Source: Puffinus mauretanicus
Lineage: Eukaryota > Chordata > Aves > Procellariiformes > Procellariidae
Direction of reading: 5' to 3'
Assembly: GCA_023333565.1 (NCBI GenBank)
Contig: JAJKFH010003229.1
Coordinates: 4,731,001 to 4,795,000 of the forward strand
DNA length: 64,000 nt
Shown: in pieces, positions 1-11,963 of the stretch
Layout: every line of letters starts with the position of its first letter
Numbering within the stretch: the stretch's first letter is position 1
The notes under the pieces: model-generated
Seen by the model: the letters and a program-made list of their open reading frames with translations, nothing else
Told to the model about the DNA's origin: nothing
Databases searched by the model: none
Translations under genes and position numbers: made by a program

Positions 1-3000
1 AATCAGACATTCATGCCCCTCTTTTCTGTGGGGCCCATTTCTGATCTTAACAGAAGATTGATGGCTGTCAAGAGCAGAAGACTTGGGCTTCTGGGTCCAG
101 CTCATCCCAAGAGCGGATCAGCAGTAGCACATCTCTCGGAGCCTCAACTGATCCCCAAAAAATACAGCAGTGCCGGCTCTGGGGAAAGTGGTCTCCAGTA
201 GGCCACAAAACGAGGCGTAAGGAGATGTTACCAAGCCCGTTCTCCTGTCTTCTGAAGTACTGAATGTGCAAAGGGGAGTGACTGAAAGCTGTCTTTGCCT
301 TTGGGGTAGGAACGCTGATCACTGAAACCAGTGGCCACAAGCAGAGCTGCACTTGCTGGACTGGTGCGTGGTTACATAAGCACTGGTGCTTTCTCAGCAG
401 GAGGATTTATTTATAAAAAGTCTGCTGAATAGCTGGCTCTCAACTGGATGTACTATTTTCTTCATAATTGATAGTTTCTAATATGAACTTTTTTTTTTTT
501 TTAATAGGGGGTGGGGTGGGGGAGGCTAAGGAAGGAGTTTTGGGTTGCGATTTGTTTAGCCCAGTCCGCCACCCCAGACTGGTAGTTAGCTATTTTGGGA
601 AGCTAATGCATAACAGCGTGCGCCTTCTCTCTCAATAACTGTAAAAGCAGGAATGGACACCGGAGTATATCAGAAGATTGGAGCAATTCTGGGTTTGAGC
701 AAACGGTCTGAGTTGTGCCATGGAAGAAAGCGAGTAACAGTACCCTGAACGGTCATAAATTCTCCCTGCAGAGGAAGGGAAGCCTTAGCACGTCTTTCAG
801 ATGTGTTTGCCTTTTTGTTCGTTGATAGCCGATTTGTCCCACTGGGCTGCAAGGGACTCTTGATCTCCAAGAATAAAATTTCAGGGCACTATGTGGTGTC
901 GCTGGAGAGCCAGAAGAGTCTGTGCAGCCAAACCATGGCCAAATACCTAAAATGTCAAACTCCATTGGCATTCCCAAAGGCCTAAACAGTTTGAATACCA
1001 GTACTTTAAATTTTGTTTACTAAAGAATCCGATAGTGAAGCTCTTCAACCCGTCCTTAGATTATGTTCCCAAGTGTATAAAATAAGTAGTTTTATGCTCC
1101 TAGATACTCTGGTTTTCTTGTTTGTGGATTGTGGAGAAACACTGAGTTGGGTAAGTATTAAAATAACAACTGGCAGTTTTCCTGGCTCAGGAATGTTTTC
1201 TCCATCTTAACCTTCAGCAAGCAAATGAGCACAAGTGGTTTTATGGTGAAGATCTTAGGTATGTCTTCAGTCACTCCTTTTTCCGGAACTTCTCGCTCTT
1301 TCTCAGCTGAATTGTGTGCTCTGGAGGTTTCTTCAGCAGACTGAGGGCTCTGCACCGCCAAAGCACTCGGCGCTCCGCTTGCAGAGCACTTGGTGTGGCC
1401 ACTGGCTTGACCCCAGGAGGTTTGCGCATGCGGTGATTTGCTCCCACGGACCCAGAGCCTGTGCATCTTCCGTACATCTGACTAGTCTGTCAAAATCCTG
1501 TTTGTTGATAGTGTGAGCTTAAAGAATTTCAGGATCCTCAGTGTCAGCAGAATATTTCTGTCACGAAGTGTTTTAATGGCACTCTGAAAATCATCTTTCA
1601 GCTGGACTTCTACTTAGGAGTAAACTGTTGGCGCTGCAGGCTGAGCTGGGTACAACAAACGCGCAGGGATGTATTGCTTTGGAAGTCGTCCGAGGAGCAG
1701 TTAGAATGGCAACAGTCGACATGACTCATGGGCTCCTATTGCTGAATCTAGGCTTTGATCGCTGAAACACATCACCTGTCACTTAATGAGATCAGTTTCT
1801 GTTTAGTAAGTTGCTACACTCTGTTGTGAAGGAAGGCTTCGAAATTTAAAGCAGTCCTGTTGGAGTCATAGAAATTTCTCTTAAGACATGACCCATCTGC
1901 CACACATTATGTCTGCTCAGAGAGGCTCCTAGGATCTGTCCAGCACTGCCAGTGTCTCCAGCATAAATGCTCAAGAATCGTAAGGCAAACCCCCCAGATA
2001 CTTCGAACTCGTGGCATGTAACCATGGGCTTAAAAATCATGAGTATTGTTTAAAATGTGAGTTCTTTTTACTGGCCTTTTAGATCTTATGATTCACTTTT
2101 TTCAAACTTTGTTGCTGGCATGATTTTCACATAACATCTGACTGAAGAGCTCTCGGAAAAACACAAGCTATAGCAAATGAGATGCTTGATAAATTCATTG
2201 GGACTGGTGCTATGTCACTCCACCCACTGAAACAGAACAAGGGAAATTAAAAAGGGAATCATTATTGTGTCCTTTCCTAGAATTCTGAGGTTCAGATAGG
2301 ATAAAAGTGAGAATTGATATGGAGCCAAAACATGCATTTTCCCAACTGCTGCACGAAGGGAAGATTAAAAATGTGTTACTCTCCATGACCTGTGTAACGT
2401 GTTGCTTTCTTAGTGCTGCTTCAACAGACCTTTAAAAACACGCAGGCTGCAGCTGGTGGACTACCTTAGGCTAATGCTGCTCCTCTTTGCACAGCTATTT
2501 GTGCAATGCTGCGGAGGAGTGGGAGAGTCACCACTTATTGAATGCTGGTTAAGAGGGGGAGTGATGCATTGACAGATTCCAGTTCTGGAGTATTCAAGGA
2601 TGCCTTCTGAAAGCATTTTTAATGGGAGGTAATGCTCACTGTAAACCCGGGAGAGTTTTCGTTCCTGTTATTTTTGCATTGTGCTTAGGCTGCTAAGTCA
2701 ACCTTGTTTGGAGAACGCTAACTGGCACATAGAAAATCTGGCTTATTAAAATCTTCAACAGGTTTATGCTGAGCATAGTTTTGGGGGATAGTGCAGCTCC
2801 ACTGAATTGGTAAGAGGCCTCTGGCTGAGTTCTGCAGGAGCGGATGTATCCTGACAGTACAATGCACTTTCACCCGAGGGGAATCCTTTAGCCACCTTAG
2901 CAGGGTTTGCAGACTTCTGAACTTTTATTGATGAAGACTCACATGACGCTTCTGTGCAGGGGCTGGTTGGTGCACCTGGAGAATGCCTAACACGTGCAGG

Positions 3001-5051
3001 GCTCTCACGGAGCTTCTGACTGTGGTAATGAGGTAAGTTCAGCTCAATTTTCTGCTGAGGGCTGCTGTGAAAGTTACAGGCAGGGAGAAAAAGGCTTTAG
3101 TTTTGAGTTTCCCTTCACAATTCACCTTAGAAGCAGCAGTGGGGTGAGGCACGGTGGAGAAGGCTTGTTGCATACTCAGTGTTCTTGCAGGCTGTCTGCT
3201 CCACTGTTTTTTGTATGTGACGAGCAGAATGAAAATGTCATATGTAAGCTGTTCCGTCTGTATGCATTGGTACCTGGGGGATATATGACTGAGGAAAACG
3301 TAAAGAGCAGGATGTTTATTATCTTATTAATGCATGGACATCATTCCCATTCTCTTGCTTAGTGAGTGGGAATGTCATGAAACAAATACACTCACTCCTT
3401 AAATGTCAAGGAGGTAGGCACCTTAGAAGTGCTAGGATCCATAGCCCTGGGGGGGAGGGGTGAATGTGGCTGAGCATCCCCTTCAACAGTAAGTGGCTGC
3501 AGCCATGGTCATAACAGACCATGCTGGGTGAAAAGCGTGATGGAGAAGGGTGTCAAAGGTGTAAAGGGTGTGCATGGAGAAGCTAAAGGGACCCACGCTA
3601 AGTACAGGCCACAGAGGTGTATAGGAATGTTGGGGGGGAAGAACCAAAGCGCATCCCTCCCTCCTGCCCTGAAGCAATCTGTATATTTGCACGGAGGAGT
3701 ACTGGAAGCAGCTGGTGGGTATGGGTCTGTGCCCAGCGCGCTCAAAGTAGACACAAGACTTGTGCCGCGTCAGCGTGCTGGAGGAGAATCAAACCAAAAT
3801 TGTTTGATCCTCCAACTTGCTAACTATGAGGCAGGGTAGGATATTGCAAGTTGTACCAGCCACTGGAAAGTGCAAATGGTTTGCTTTAGTAATCCCCGTA
3901 ATCCCCTATAAATAATGCCCTCTCCTATATTGATGAAAAAAATTACATAACAGCTACACTCAGCTAAAAGGAAAAAAATAAAGGAAACAAAAAATGAACT
4001 AGTGCATTCGTGATGCTGGTCAGATTCATCTGAGCCGCATTAGGAGAGCTTAGGATTCCTGCCAGAGAAAGGAGGACTATCATCAGGAAGGAAAATCTGC
4101 GTAATCTTGGGCTGGAAAAGTATTTTTCAAGAAACTCCAGACCCTGAGGCTTTGTTTGTTATGCAGGATGCAGGCTGAGCTGGAAGGTGGGGGATTGGTA
4201 TGTTGGGTCACGCTCAGCTACTCGTTCATGGGGACTTTCACCCTGGGGTTCCTACACTGACTGGCCTCCAGGTCAGTAGCAGCTGCCCCCACTTTGCTGT
4301 GGTGGCTCTTCCATGTTCCACGTGCGCTATGAGTGAGAAATCGCTACTGGCTTGCTCTGGCACCCTTGTTAAGCTTTGCTGAAAAGTGATGTAGTGGATC
4401 AGGAGGTAGAGCTGTGAAGGGTTTCTCTCCCCAGACTGGATATACTGGCAGAGCTGCTGGGAGATATTTGCATTGTGGTTGAAGGAAAGTTTATTCTCTG
4501 GTTAGAGAATTGCAAAAGGACCATCAACTGCTGATTGACGGGCCCAAGATTTGGCTTTAAAAGATGTGTGTGTATTTGTTCAATGTACACTTAGACGCTT
4601 GGGGTTGTCCTGAGATTTTACCGTGTCTCAGGCTGTGCTTTGGGCTGCAGTCCTCAGGAGTCACCTGTGATTGACAGAGCTGAGAGTAATGCCCGTTTGA
4701 TGGTCCTTGGGTATGCCATAGGGGTATGGAGTGCCCGGAGGGACAGGGCTAGTGAGTGCTGGTGCTGCACCTGCCTTTCTCCTTTGTCCTTCCTCCTCTC
4801 CTGCTTTAGCTGCCTCCCGAGAAGCACTCCCCCACCATCCTCTGCTACCCCTGCCCAGAGACTGCCAGCTCAGCCGCCTTGTGAGACCTGGGTTTAAATG
4901 TTGGTGGCAGGCCAGAATGAGGTGTGGGCAGGTGGCCTGTGGCAGAAGTCAGGGGTGTCACAGCTGCTGGTAAACGAGTAGGCCAGAGCTGGAGTCACTT
5001 CATGGATCCTCATGTGCGCCTCCTTCTCCATCCCCAAGGGACAAGTGCATC
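1..5051. other. Unique sequence, no gene seen
   Basis: Average-composition sequence with stops in all frames and only short open frames, many without an ATG. I see no splice-bounded exon series, no recognisable protein domain and no clear repeat apart from the T tract near 489. The pieces at 2994-3362 and 3528-3839 stay open for 100-120 codons, but their translations are compositionally odd and match no family I know. It reads as intergenic or intronic DNA. Confidence 0.6.
489..525 (+). repeat. T14 tract followed by G-rich run
   Basis: Fourteen T (489-502) are followed by G runs of 5, 4 and 5 (507-511, 513-516, 518-522) separated by single bases, then GG at 524-525. The fourth run is only two G long, so it falls short of the canonical four-run G-quadruplex pattern. 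The T tract could be the reverse of an old poly(A) tail, but no retrocopy body is recognisable beside it. Confidence 0.55.
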
Positions 5052-5115
5052 ACCTTGGTTGGATTCAATGATCTTAAAGGTCTTTTCCAACCTAAATGAT
5101 TCTGTGATTCTATGA
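5052..5115 (+). mobile_element. CR1 LINE 3' end, strongly 5'-truncated
   Basis: The segment carries the conserved CR1 3' terminus: a GGTTGGA-like start, then 'gatcttaaaggtcttttcc', 'aacc', and a tail of two octamer-type units (attctgtg, attctatg). Only about 60 bp remain, so no ORF2 sequence is present. CR1 copies are typically cut at the 5' end because reverse transcription starts at the 3' end. Orientation is plus because the octamer tail lies at the right end. Mismatches to the usual tail suggest an older insertion than the one at 47071. Confidence 0.85.
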
Positions 5116-5740
5116 CCTGGGGTCTCCGTGTGCCAGGAGGCCACACCAGGCAGCCGGTGCCTGCCCGAGTTGGAGACAGCACCGGGTGGGCTTGTCCCTC
5201 TGCAGCACCCTGGCTTTGCAGCTTAGGTTCCGGGGTGGGTGGAGGGGGCTTGGCTAGGACAGGGAGGATGGGGAGCAATAGCCTTGCACGCGACAAAATG
5301 GCGTCAGGCCCGTGCATGCGGTGCTGTGCCCAGAGAGGCTCGCTGTGCCGGCTGGTGCTGCCCGGGTTCTGCGTGGGTGGAGGAAGTCCGTGGGCCTGGT
5401 GGCAGGACAAGTAGCAGGCGGGACTTGCCTCTGGTGCCGGAGGTGGCTGCAGTCCCCCCACACTGGTGCGCCGGCTGACGTGCGACCTTGGAGGAGACAG
5501 GCTGTCTGTGGCGGGGCAGGGAGCAGTTTGGGTGTGCAGTGGTTTGGCCGGCACTATGTTATCCTGTGGGTGCGTAAGGGGTTTGGGCAGCTCTGGGAAA
5601 GCCACTGATGAGGTTCCCAGCTCATCGTACCAACCAAGGGGCTCTCGTGGCATCCCTGCAGACAGTCTGAGGCCAGGACAGCACGCAGGGTCAGGGAAGG
5701 GGTGCCGGGAAGCGCGCTGACAAGGCAGCGTAGACGCAGC
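5116..5740. other. GC-rich, CpG-enriched block
   Basis: This block is clearly richer in G+C than its surroundings. I counted roughly two dozen CpG in about 500 bp between 5101 and 5600, while most of the window has few. By hand the observed/expected ratio is near 0.5, below the usual CpG-island cut-off, so it is a weak candidate for a promoter or a decayed island. High GC lowers stop frequency, which explains long open frames on both strands here, including a minus-strand frame of 217 codons that runs through the CR1 tail. I do not treat these as genes. Confidence 0.45.
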
Positions 5741-7459
5741 CCGTCTTTCCAGGTGAAGAAGGCTGCAGCGGGTTTCTCTGAAGGCTTTCTGTGCTTGACG
5801 GCTGAATCAGTGGCGAGAAGTGTGGCACTTCTTGTGTAGGTCTGTGCTGCTGGCTTCTCCACAGCCTCCGCCGACACTGAGTAATCACTCGGAGACGAGT
5901 GGGGCCGATGACTGTGAAGAGGATTGTAAATCACAGCATTATAATCGCTCCTGCACGTGACATTCCTCTTGACCTCTGGTAACTCTAAAAACAGCTGTGG
6001 TCTAAAACCCCCAGTTAATTGCACTGTGAAGAGCAAGAGCCCCCTCTGAGTGTTATTATGATTTGAATTACGTGGTCCTTAAATGCTGGCATTTAAGGAA
6101 GTACAATAGTGGTCTTCCTCATGTGAGAATCCACAGAAATGTTATGGGTTCTTTTAATGGTAAATGTGGCCAACCCACTGAAGCCAGTTGGAGTCCATGC
6201 TACGTGGTTTTACCAAAAGTATTTGCTAAGGTATTTTTGTGAGAATGAAAATTCAGAAGTCCAGATGGTCATCAAGGTATCTCATTCTTGCAAACACATG
6301 TATATGCTTTGTTTTATTCCTATGTCATTGATTTCTCCTTGGATCTGGGGAAGAATGTGTGTTTACTTTGCTTGCCCTGTTGATTTCAATCTGACTGCTT
6401 ACTTGCACAAAGCTAAGCACATACCTGAAAATTTGCAGGATCAACAACTTGCTTGATGTCATCCAGGTCCAAAAATCAGAGCTTTATGCAGAGTTCTCCT
6501 AAAAGATTTCTAACAAACATTCCTTGAAAAATAATAGGTTGGGCTTTTTTTAAATCTTGAAAATAAAGTCTAGCAGGTTACCCACGTACCAGTTATTTCC
6601 TCATTCAGATGTCAGTTTTTCCTCAGACCTGGGTGAGAGTAAAAATTTTGGAAGATTTTACTGAGAGTTCAACTGTTTTGACTTTGATCAGTGTTAGCAA
6701 CAGAGTTCTTTAAAAAAAAAAAAACAAAGAAAAAGCAACTCTTGGCAGAGAGAAGACTCTCTAGGTGGGCCAATTAACTTTAATGAGTTTTCTCCTCTTT
6801 GCTATGTGTGTCCGTTATTTGAAAATACTTTGTACATTTGGTTGAGAGCCTTCTGGAGTTTACGGAAAGCCTGCTGTCTTCTCCAGGCTGGCGTGTGGTA
6901 GGGAAAGATACAGACTTTTTCTGACTCCGGATAAACAGATGACATTTGTTTCTGACATCTTTCAAAGTTCTATCCCTTACGTGGAGGTCAGACAGAATTT
7001 CAGTGGAAATGCCTGAATCCTCTTTTTTCCCTTGTCCAGTTCTTTGTAGGTTTTCTACGGTACTTTTTACCATAAAGAAGTTCAATTTTATTTTTTAATT
7101 TGAGCTTCATTGTCAGGAAACAAACCATTTCAAACAGAATATGTCAATCCTCTTTCTATTGTAGGAAACTGCAGTTCGGAGGTACTTGCACTGACTTGAC
7201 TTTCAAGCTGTTTCGGGTGTCTTTCCATAATTAGAATAATTTTCGCATATTCTACACTTCTCTCATCTCTTCTTCAATGCATTCCTGAATCAATTTCTTC
7301 TCTTTTGAGTTCTTCTAGTTGAGTGTTTCTATCATTGTCCATGGCCAGTGAGCTGTTTGAGGAACTTTCTATCATGTCCGCTGCAGAGAGTATGGAGGAG
7401 ATCAGGTGAGGTGTACAGCAAGTCTCAAAGCATTTCTTTACAACTGCACTCCCCTGGCT
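5741..7459. other. Unique sequence, no gene seen
   Basis: AT-richer sequence after the GC-rich block. It includes an A-rich tract near 6711-6724 and short open frames of at most about 105 codons on either strand. I see no repeat family, RNA gene or exon structure. Confidence 0.55.
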
Positions 7460-7750
7460 TCATAGAGTCATACACACCTTAAGGGCCAGAAGGTGCCTTA
7501 GATCATTTAGTTTAATCTACTGGGTATCACAGACTCCACTTATTGCCATACTCTAACCTGTTTTGAGTTGGCCCAACAAGTTTGGTTTGGCATAGATTTT
7601 CTCTCTGAAAGGTTGCCAAACTTCAAATGAAGATTTCAAGTGAAAGCTAATCTAGTCCCTCTTCTGGAGAGCCTCTTCCACTGGTTAATCACTCTCACTG
7701 TCAAATATGAGTGTTGTTTCTGCCTGGCTTCCTACAACTTGCCATCTGTT
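7460..7750 (-). mobile_element. Ancient CR1-like LINE 3' fragment
   Basis: Read on the plus strand, the left end 'tcatagagtcatacacacc' is a decayed octamer tail. It is followed by 'agggccagaaggtgcctta' and 'gatcatttagt', the antisense of the CR1 3' terminus in an old archosaur/turtle-type subfamily. Further right, 'cttccactggttaatcactc' and 'tcactgtcaa' correspond to the antisense of the end of the reverse-transcriptase frame. The element is therefore on the minus strand. It is much more diverged than the copies at 47071 and 63511 and has no continuous reading frame. The right boundary is approximate. Confidence 0.7.
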
Positions 7751-10655
7751 TGAGAGAGGCAGGTTCCCACTTTTGGGTTTGAGAAATCCATGGACTTTTA
7801 GTTTCTGAAATGCATCTTCCCCTTGTCTCATGGACCTTAAAAAAAAAAAAGGGAAGATCGGGTCTCTGGTTCTCCACTCTCCCAATGACATGGTAAAAGC
7901 AACCAATCTCTTTTAATATCAAATAGTGTTAAGGTAGTGCTTTTTAGATGCAGGGCTTTTCCAGATCTGCCCACTGTCTTTGCTACCGCTCATACTGTCT
8001 CTGGTGTTGCTTTGGTGGACACGCTTCTCCACATCCTCCGCTGTTGGAAGAGTGAAAGAAGCACAAAGTGGAAGGTGTAAGCTCAGAAAAAAGGCAGCAT
8101 GAGGCACTATGCCTGTCACCTTCAGAAGCAGAAGTCAAGATGTGTGCATAAGAATGCTTGTTTGTAAGTCTTATACTGCTCGTGATTATATTTCTCTGAT
8201 GTACAGCTTCCCATTAGTAGGAACAGTCTTACGAGACACTTTGCAGGAGAAGTCATCTATATTTATATAGCTATTACGTTTATTTGTAGCTTTGTATACA
8301 TTACCAGCAAGTAAGTCTGTTCCTTCCAAGAGCCTTTCCCTGGAGGATCAGTAGGAGGCAAGATATCTCATTTAACAAGAGAAAAAGGGAGAGAATCGGG
8401 GGAACTAAAAGATCCCAAACCTGGAGTAAAAGGGAAAGAGAGATGGCCAAACTTGATATTTTTCAGTAAAAAAAGGGAGCGACTTGAAGCAAAGGAAAAT
8501 AATGAAATAGTTTGAGAAAACACTTGACTAAAAAAAAGCAAGTGGTCTAATCAGGAAGAAGAAAATTCAAGAGAGAGTGAGGAAATAAATGAATTTTAGA
8601 AATAAATCATCCAAATTATGGCCTTCAGCACTCCTATATTTGATTTCCTAAGTTGTCAATAAATTGTTTGAGATAAAAAGGTATAAACACAGAAAATGTA
8701 TGTGTAGCGTCTAGTTACTTTAGGCCGTGTGTTCACACTTCAGCCTGAACTCCCTGTTCACACTCCCTGTGTGTTGGCTTTCTCTGGCCATTACCTGGAG
8801 TGCAGCAGTTTGCTCCCTAGGCAGGAAAAGGTAGGTGTAGGAGGGGATTAGCTTACACTCAAGCTCTGCTCCTGTGGGCACTTTTGATGCTACCATCTCC
8901 ACTGCTTCCATCTCCAAGCTCAGGTCTGGACTCCAGGCCAGCCACCTTGACAGTGTGGACAAAGTCAAGGTGACCAGAGATGAAGATTTACTTCTACAGC
9001 TGAGAGATCTGCCTGACTAAGGTGACCCATGTGTGGTCCACTGCTTCCAGTTTGCTGACAAAGAACTTTGTCAGCCTTCAGGACTGACTGCTGTGTATTT
9101 AGACTTCTGTGGCCAAGAAAAGCCCTGTCCTCTGCAGATGGGGCTGCTGCAGGTTAGACTAAAGAAGGTAAGAACACAGAGCAAGGCCCGATGGCAAGGA
9201 CCTGGATGGTCATAAAAGGCTAGGGTCTTGGTTTTATATCTAATAACTTGGTATCTGAACCTAGGAGAAACTCTCCTGCCTCAAATTACTGCCCCTTACA
9301 CAGGAGACGCTTTCCTTACACTGAACTCTGAGCACTTTTCTGAAAGCTTAGGCTTGCTTACTTGGCTGGGAACAGATACTAGGGCTTTAGTTTCACCGTG
9401 AAACAGTGTTTCCAACTGTGTGCCCAGCACAGAAGTAACCAAAATCTGGGCACCAAAGCCCATAAGCCAGGTTCTGACAGTCTTCTAATGCCTTCCCACA
9501 GCGACCTGGGTCTGTGTTTTCTGGCTTTTGTACTTACTGCCCATTCACTGTCTGTATGCCTAAAGCTGCCTGCTGGCATACGCACACCTGCCTAGCATTT
9601 CAGTCGTTGTATTGTGAGACTCCATTTCTGCACTGCTCTGCTCTCTGCAGCCAGCTGCAGAAGATGCTGTCCCAGTCTGCTGACAGCGGACCAGAGGATC
9701 ACACTCTGGGTTGTAGCTAACTACAACAGGGAACATCCTTCTGGAAGGGTGGCTCAGCTTCCATACTTTTGTGGAAAATTGCCTGGGAAGGGACTGGCAT
9801 CAGGATGGTGTGAGAAGGTGGTAAGGCTGGAGAGTGCCCACTGCAAGGCAAGTAATGGTAACTCTGGGTTGTGTAATTCTCTGCCTACTGGCTTTTACTG
9901 CAGGGAGTTTGTCCCACCTTGAGTCCGTAAGCTGTTTACCCCGAGATATCTGGAATGTAGAGCTTCACAGGCATGCAGGCACTTGGCTTTCGCTGGAACT
10001 CCTACCTACATATCTTACAGGGCCAGGACCTGAGCACCGTCAAAGTCTCTGCATGAAATCTGGGTCAGTGCAGTTCCAGTATGGCCATGGGTGTTTAGAT
10101 AAAAGGTGCATGTAGCTCTGCAGATGTATACTCAAAAACTGCTATGTCCCAGCAAGGGCAATGAGGATGCTCGAGGGCATGCTGTTACATTCCTTAAATT
10201 ATCTCCTGCTTTGCACTGCTGCTTTAAAAAAAGGAACAGGCAGGAATGCGCTAATGTGCATGTGTGCTTATACAGTTTTGCAGAACCAGCTGAGTTTGTA
10301 AAACTCTTTGAAAAACACTTGGCGATGAAAGGCTGTATCTAAGCGTGTGTCATTGTAACCCGTATGAGCTTTATAGACACACAGAAATGAAATTAACTGC
10401 TTATTTGAAAAGCAGGTGCCGGGTTTGCCTTCATATAATGCTCTGTCATTCTGGTTGTGAGAAAAGTCCCGCTTGTTTCTCCCCGTCAACAGCTGTACTC
10501 AGGGTAAGATTTATAGGGAGATGTTACAACATGAACAAGTCTTCCCCCATCACACCACTGCGTTTTAATGAAATAGTTTCCTGTTAAATCTGGGACAATA
10601 TTAAGATACAGATCATGCATCCTCCAGCTTCAAACACTTATTTCCCCTGAGAAGA
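7751..10655. other. Unique sequence, no gene seen
   Basis: No supported gene or repeat. It contains a run of 12 A (7839-7850), a purine-rich stretch about 8370-8600, and small perfect inverted repeats: arms GTTGTAG/CTACAAC at 9711-9728, and TCTGCAG/CTGCAGA around 9645-9665. Open frames of up to about 100 codons at 9614-10115 overlap one another in different frames and look accidental. Confidence 0.5.
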
Positions 10656-10659
10656 TGTG

Positions 10660-11830
10660 GGGTTTTGTTGTCACTGCCAGACGCTGTCTCCGACCTCAGC
10701 CCGCTGCGGAGTTTGTCTGGAGCAGGTTCTCAAAATCCAATCTCGAGCACGGTGGGGGGCTGCTTCTGGTGATGAAGCTATTTTCTCTTCTCCACTCTTC
10801 ATTAGGAGAATTTCTTCCATTTATATAAATGGGCTTCCTTACATATCAGGCTCTCCGCGAGGTGAGGAAAGAGAGAAACCAAGCACCCAACCGACCCTGA
10901 CTTGCTTCCTGCCAGCACCTTACGCTGTTCCCAGCGATAAGCATGGAGATGTTCATCCTTCATGTAAGAGCAAAGGGTGGCAACGGCCAGGCCCAAAAAG
11001 CCCCGTGCCTACCACACGGCAGGGCTCGGCAGCCAGCAGCAGGAGGGGGCCCTGGGCATGCGGCAGTTTTGGGGTGTGCAGGGAGGGGCAGCCATGATGT
11101 GAGTGATGCCTGTCCGGCGCCCTCCTGGCAGTGGGAACTTTAGGAACTACCGCTCACCCATTTGGACCCTGAATCTAAAATAATCCTTTATTTTATTTTT
11201 TTTAATTTTACCTTTTTTTTTTTTTAGTTGCTTAGGACACCAGTTAGGTAAGTCCTGGCAGGGCCTGAGGGGCAGGTGGCGGCCTGGTGGTTCCTGGGGA
11301 TGTAATGGCCGCCACGCGCCACTGTGCGCATTGCAAATGGCATGTGGAGGGCCCAGAAACCTGGGCCCTTTTTTTTTTTTTTTTTTTTGAAACATAATTA
11401 AATAAAATCTGCCTTGCAGTTCAGGCAACAGAAATACTTGAGTGCTCTCTGAAAAATGCCAATATTTCAGTGCGTTAGTTCGGCGCAGGCCCGCTGCTGG
11501 CTCTGAGGAGCTGCCCTCCATGGCCTTATCTTCCAGGAGGAATGTGCCTCTGCGCGACTGCAGCTCGGGGGTGTTTTGCCTCTTTTCTGCACTTCACAGC
11601 TGCGAATTCCAGTTTTATCTTTGCTCGGCGGTTTGGTAGGTCCCTGTCGAGTCGCTGGAATGGACGGACGGTGTTTCGGGCTTTTCCCTTTCGTTGCAGA
11701 GGCATCGGCTGAGCTAAAGATGTTGCATAAGTACGTTTCCCTACAAATGAAAAAAGTCACGAAGAGGCCGTGCGTTGAATTTGGTTGTCTCGGCATTTTA
11801 AATGTGCTGGAGCAAATTACTCGGGTATTA
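10660..11830. promoter_or_regulatory. CpG-enriched block, possible weak promoter/CpG island
   Basis: CpG density rises here compared with the flanks. Between 11241 and 11700 I counted about 22 CpG in 460 bp at roughly 53% GC, an observed/expected ratio near 0.7 by hand. CpG persist to about 11830 and are also frequent in 10660-11150. Vertebrate promoters often look like this, but no coding first exon or TATA box is evident, so a non-coding promoter, an orphan island or chance are all possible. The block also holds the hairpin/T20 element at 11349-11388 and an acceptor/donor-like pair around 11228-11247. Confidence 0.4.
11349..11388 (+). other. Perfect hairpin followed by T20 tract
   Basis: GGGCCCAG (11349-11356) and CTGGGCCC (11361-11368) form a perfect 8-bp stem around the 4-base loop AAAC. 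Twenty T follow at once (11369-11388). On the plus strand this resembles a strong stem with a U-tract. A long T run also terminates RNA polymerase III. On the minus strand the same run is A20 leading into the hairpin, which could be a retrocopy tail, but the sequence to its right has no recognisable gene body or AATAAA. The role is unknown. Confidence 0.6.
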
Positions 11831-11933
11831 TCCCAGTATATTCTAGGTCACCTGAAGGTTATGGGAGGAAACTTGGACATAAGATGTGATTGTTAATTAG
11901 TAGTAACACAAAAGTGTTTAAAAAACCCAGAAG

Positions 11934-11963
11934 AATATATATATATATTATATAATATAATAT
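11934..11963. repeat. (AT)n-type microsatellite
   Basis: A short run of alternating A and T about 30 bp long, with interruptions in its right half (tata/ataat units). It lies in AT-rich sequence and marks the end of the CpG-enriched block. Confidence 0.85.

Noticed and set aside
507..525. G-quadruplex
   Set aside because: Only three G runs of at least three are present; the fourth run has two G. Similar near-misses at 3449-3460, 5232-5273 and 29570-29596 lack a fourth run within the usual loop length.
5000..5653. 217-codon minus-strand open frame
   Set aside because: It runs through the antisense of the CR1 tail and lies in GC-rich DNA where stops are rare. The translation is proline-rich low-complexity sequence with no domain.
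11576..11896. 106-codon frame reading out of the CpG-enriched block
   Set aside because: It overlaps a promoter-like region, but the product matches nothing I recognise and the frame ends without a donor or other gene context.
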